From positions 1-7,461 of the forward strand of contig JAFOED010000024.1 in the NCBI GenBank assembly GCA_017380355.1: 7,461 bases of DNA. Direction: 5' to 3'. Both the position numbers and the translations under genes were made by a program. Positions 6,146-7,461 of this stretch are shown in pieces. Numbering within the stretch: position 1 is the stretch's first letter; every line of letters begins with the position of its first letter. A model generated the notes under the pieces. It had not been told where the DNA came from and made no database searches. It was given only the letters and a program-made list of their open reading frames with translations. Source of the DNA: Ruminococcus sp. Its GTDB lineage: Bacteria > Bacillota > Clostridia > Oscillospirales > Acutalibacteraceae.

Positions 6146-6171
6146 ATAACCGATATTCGTTTTTTTTACAA
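6143..6171 (-). promoter_or_regulatory. Sigma-A-type promoter for nadE and the downstream gene string
   Basis: The minus strand has TTGTAA (6171-6166), a 17-base spacer, then a consensus TATAAT (6148-6143). The -35 matches TTGACA at four of six positions. An A-tract of eight bases (6167-6160) overlaps the -35 and the spacer. Transcription would start near 6136, giving a leader of about 39 bases before the nadE ATG. It is the best vegetative promoter I found in the window and lies directly upstream of the gene string. Confidence 0.65.
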
Positions 6172-6178
6172 GTATTTA

Positions 6179-6205
6179 AGCCGAATTTACGAGATAAACA
6201 GCCGA
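6179..6205. repeat. Two AGCCGA direct repeats, 21 bp apart, upstream of the nadE -35
   Basis: On the plus strand AGCCGA occurs at 6179-6184 (followed by ATT) and again at 6200-6205 (followed by TTA). The 21-base period equals two helical turns, so both copies face the same side of the DNA. They lie at about -43 to -48 and -64 to -69 from the predicted nadE start. The spacing and position suit an activator or other regulator site. The motif is only 6 bp long, so chance is a real alternative. Confidence 0.3.
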
Positions 6206-7461
6206 TTATAGCATTTTCCTTCTGAACTTTTTATTAAACAGATAAATACCCTCCTGATAATCAGGCTCGTACTTACATAAAAAACAGCTCACATAGCCCA
6301 TAATCAGCCAGAAAAACAGTACTGTAAACGATACGTCATAGAGAAGTGTTTTTTCTACAAAAGAATAAACAAGATAAGCACAAAGGAAAGAATACATACA
6401 AGGAAGTATGCTTTCTTTCAGGTTTTTATCTTTAAAAACATGTACAGAAATATGCTTTGCAAATCGCAGACCGAAAATAGAAAACAGCGTAAATCCGACG
6501 ATACCCGAACACACAAGAATTGTCGCATAGCCGTTGTGGAAATCTGTAACAAACCATGACAACGCATCTCCATAAATATCCGAGAAATGTATACCGTTAT
6601 CAAACTTATCTTCGCCGTAATCATAGACGTTACCTTTGCCAATACCAAACAACGGGAAGTCAGAAAACAGAGAAGCAGCCTGTCTCCACAGCTTAAAACG
6701 TCCGCTATCTAAATTCTTGTTTATATGTCCAAAAGTAATTCTCTCAGTAGCAGAGAAAATATCTTCAGAGTCAATCTCTTCTGACTGCGACATAACGTCT
6801 GCTTTTTCTAAAACCTCTGTAAATCCAGCCTGAGTGAAATACCTCACTACAAAAGCCATACCGATAACAAAAGATCCGACAAGTGCTAGTGAAATCACCT
6901 TTATAAAAACTTGCTTCTTCGAAAACTTCTTTTCAGCTCCGAACATCTTATACAGAACAAAAGTAATAACGTAGAAAATAAACAGCACGATAGCACCGTT
7001 TGAGTCACATAAAAACAGCGATGTACCATTAATAGCGATACCGGCGCCAAGCCAGATTCGAGAAACTCTCTCCTCTCCTGACAACTCTATAAAATTAGAT
7101 TTTGTCAGCATATGGACACACATAAGTGCGACTACAGAAACAAATCCTAACGTATTAGGGTTAGAGTAAATTCCCGTAAATCTGTTCTCATAAACAATGA
7201 ATTTAATCGACATAACCTCAAAGCTGATTCCTGCCATAAGACATGCAAGACCGAGTATGCCAACTATTGTTGTAGTATAGACGATAAAACGACAGATAGA
7301 ATACAGTTCTCGTCTAAAATTCAAGTGTTTTTCTGTATGAAGTGCGTAAAAAATAAAGAAACAAATAGCTACATGAAGCTGAATAATCAGGTTGTAGAAA
7401 AAATTATCCTTTATATGTATTACTGCTGTGACTGTAGAGAAAAACAAGAACGCTAAAAGCC
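6206..7461 (-). CDS. O-antigen ligase/polymerase-like membrane protein (5' end outside the window)
   Basis: This is an integral membrane protein of the O-antigen ligase/Wzy-like family (Pfam Wzy_C type), which joins or polymerises surface polysaccharide units on the outer face of the membrane. In a Gram-positive cell it would act in capsule, teichoic-acid-like or exopolysaccharide assembly. The frame stays open to the window edge, so the start is missing; a TTG at 7447 lies within a hydrophobic segment and is unlikely to be the real start. Counting from 7447, membrane segments are visible near 16-36, 53-73, 98-114, 131-167, 180-204, 306-328 and 348-392. Family signatures are RFTGIYSNPNTLGF at 89-102, GRFKLWRQAASLFSDFPLFGIGKGN at 249-273 and DFHNGYATILVCSGIVGF at 302-319 (His304-Asn305 in the large outer loop). 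The tail is basic, KKFRRKML. It precedes nadE by 108 bases with a promoter between, so it probably belongs to another transcription unit. Confidence 0.8.
   Translation of the reverse strand, partial: LLAFLFFSTVTAVIHIKDNFFYNLIIQLHVAICFFIFYALHTEKHLNFRRELYSICRFIVYTTTIVGILGLACLMAGISFEVMSIKFIVYENRFTGIYSNPNTLGFVSVVALMCVHMLTKSNFIELSGEERVSRIWLGAGIAINGTSLFLCDSNGAIVLFIFYVITFVLYKMFGAEKKFSKKQVFIKVISLALVGSFVIGMAFVVRYFTQAGFTEVLEKADVMSQSEEIDSEDIFSATERITFGHINKNLDSGRFKLWRQAASLFSDFPLFGIGKGNVYDYGEDKFDNGIHFSDIYGDALSWFVTDFHNGYATILVCSGIVGFTLFSIFGLRFAKHISVHVFKDKNLKESILPCMYSFLCAYLVYSFVEKTLLYDVSFTVLFFWLIMGYVSCFLCKYEPDYQEGIYLFNKKFRRKML

Noticed and set aside
6151..6167. Plus-strand terminator: weak CGA/TCG stem followed by eight Ts
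   Set aside because: The stem is only 3 bp and no plus-strand gene exists to terminate; on the minus strand this A-tract is better read as part of the nadE promoter.
6418..6833. Two short frames (minus 6418-6648, plus 6636-6833) inside the membrane-protein gene
   Set aside because: Both are shadows of the O-antigen-ligase-like frame, whose family motifs span exactly this region.
7445..7447. Complete O-antigen-ligase-like gene starting at TTG 7447
   Set aside because: The frame remains open for four more hydrophobic codons to the window edge, so the gene is cut by the window.

Overview
The window looks like chromosomal DNA from a spore-forming, Gram-positive anaerobe of the Clostridia. Oscillospirales/Ruminococcaceae-like is my best guess, from memory of protein resemblance only. 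The reasons are a clear SpoIIR sporulation protein, the AddB (not RecBCD) type of recombination nuclease, the non-mevalonate isoprenoid enzyme IspE, moderately AT-rich DNA and strong AGGAGG-type ribosome binding sites. I see no mobile element, CRISPR array, rRNA or tRNA.

Every supported gene is on the minus strand, so transcription runs from high to low coordinates. From 7461 to 6206 is the 3' part of an O-antigen ligase/polymerase-like membrane protein whose start lies outside the window. A 108-base gap (6098-6205) follows. It holds a good sigma-A-type promoter for nadE, a perfect 13-bp inverted repeat overlapping that promoter, and a pair of AGCCGA direct repeats.

From 6097 to 1 there is one tightly packed gene string: nadE (NAD+ synthetase), a LURP-one/Tubby-like small protein, an Lrp/AsnC regulator, a class I/II aminotransferase, ispE, spoIIR and the first 138 codons of addB. 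The gaps are 35, 12, -1, 1, 53 and 59 bases, which suggests an operon with coupled translation in the middle. The set is mixed: cofactor synthesis, amino-acid metabolism, isoprenoid precursors, sporulation signalling and DNA repair. I read it as a housekeeping gene string, not as one pathway.

Three observations deserve attention. First, NadE has the length and layout of a glutamine-dependent synthetase and keeps the glutaminase Glu and Lys, but the catalytic Cys is Ala (codon GCT at 5588-5590). Its glutaminase half should therefore be dead, while the synthetase half looks intact. Second, spoIIR has a very good candidate sigma-F promoter overlapping the end of ispE. That promoter sits inside the left arm of a hairpin that would hide the spoIIR ribosome binding site only in read-through RNA. 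Third, the nadE promoter likewise sits on a palindrome that only read-through RNA could fold. I do not see a wholly new multi-gene system here.
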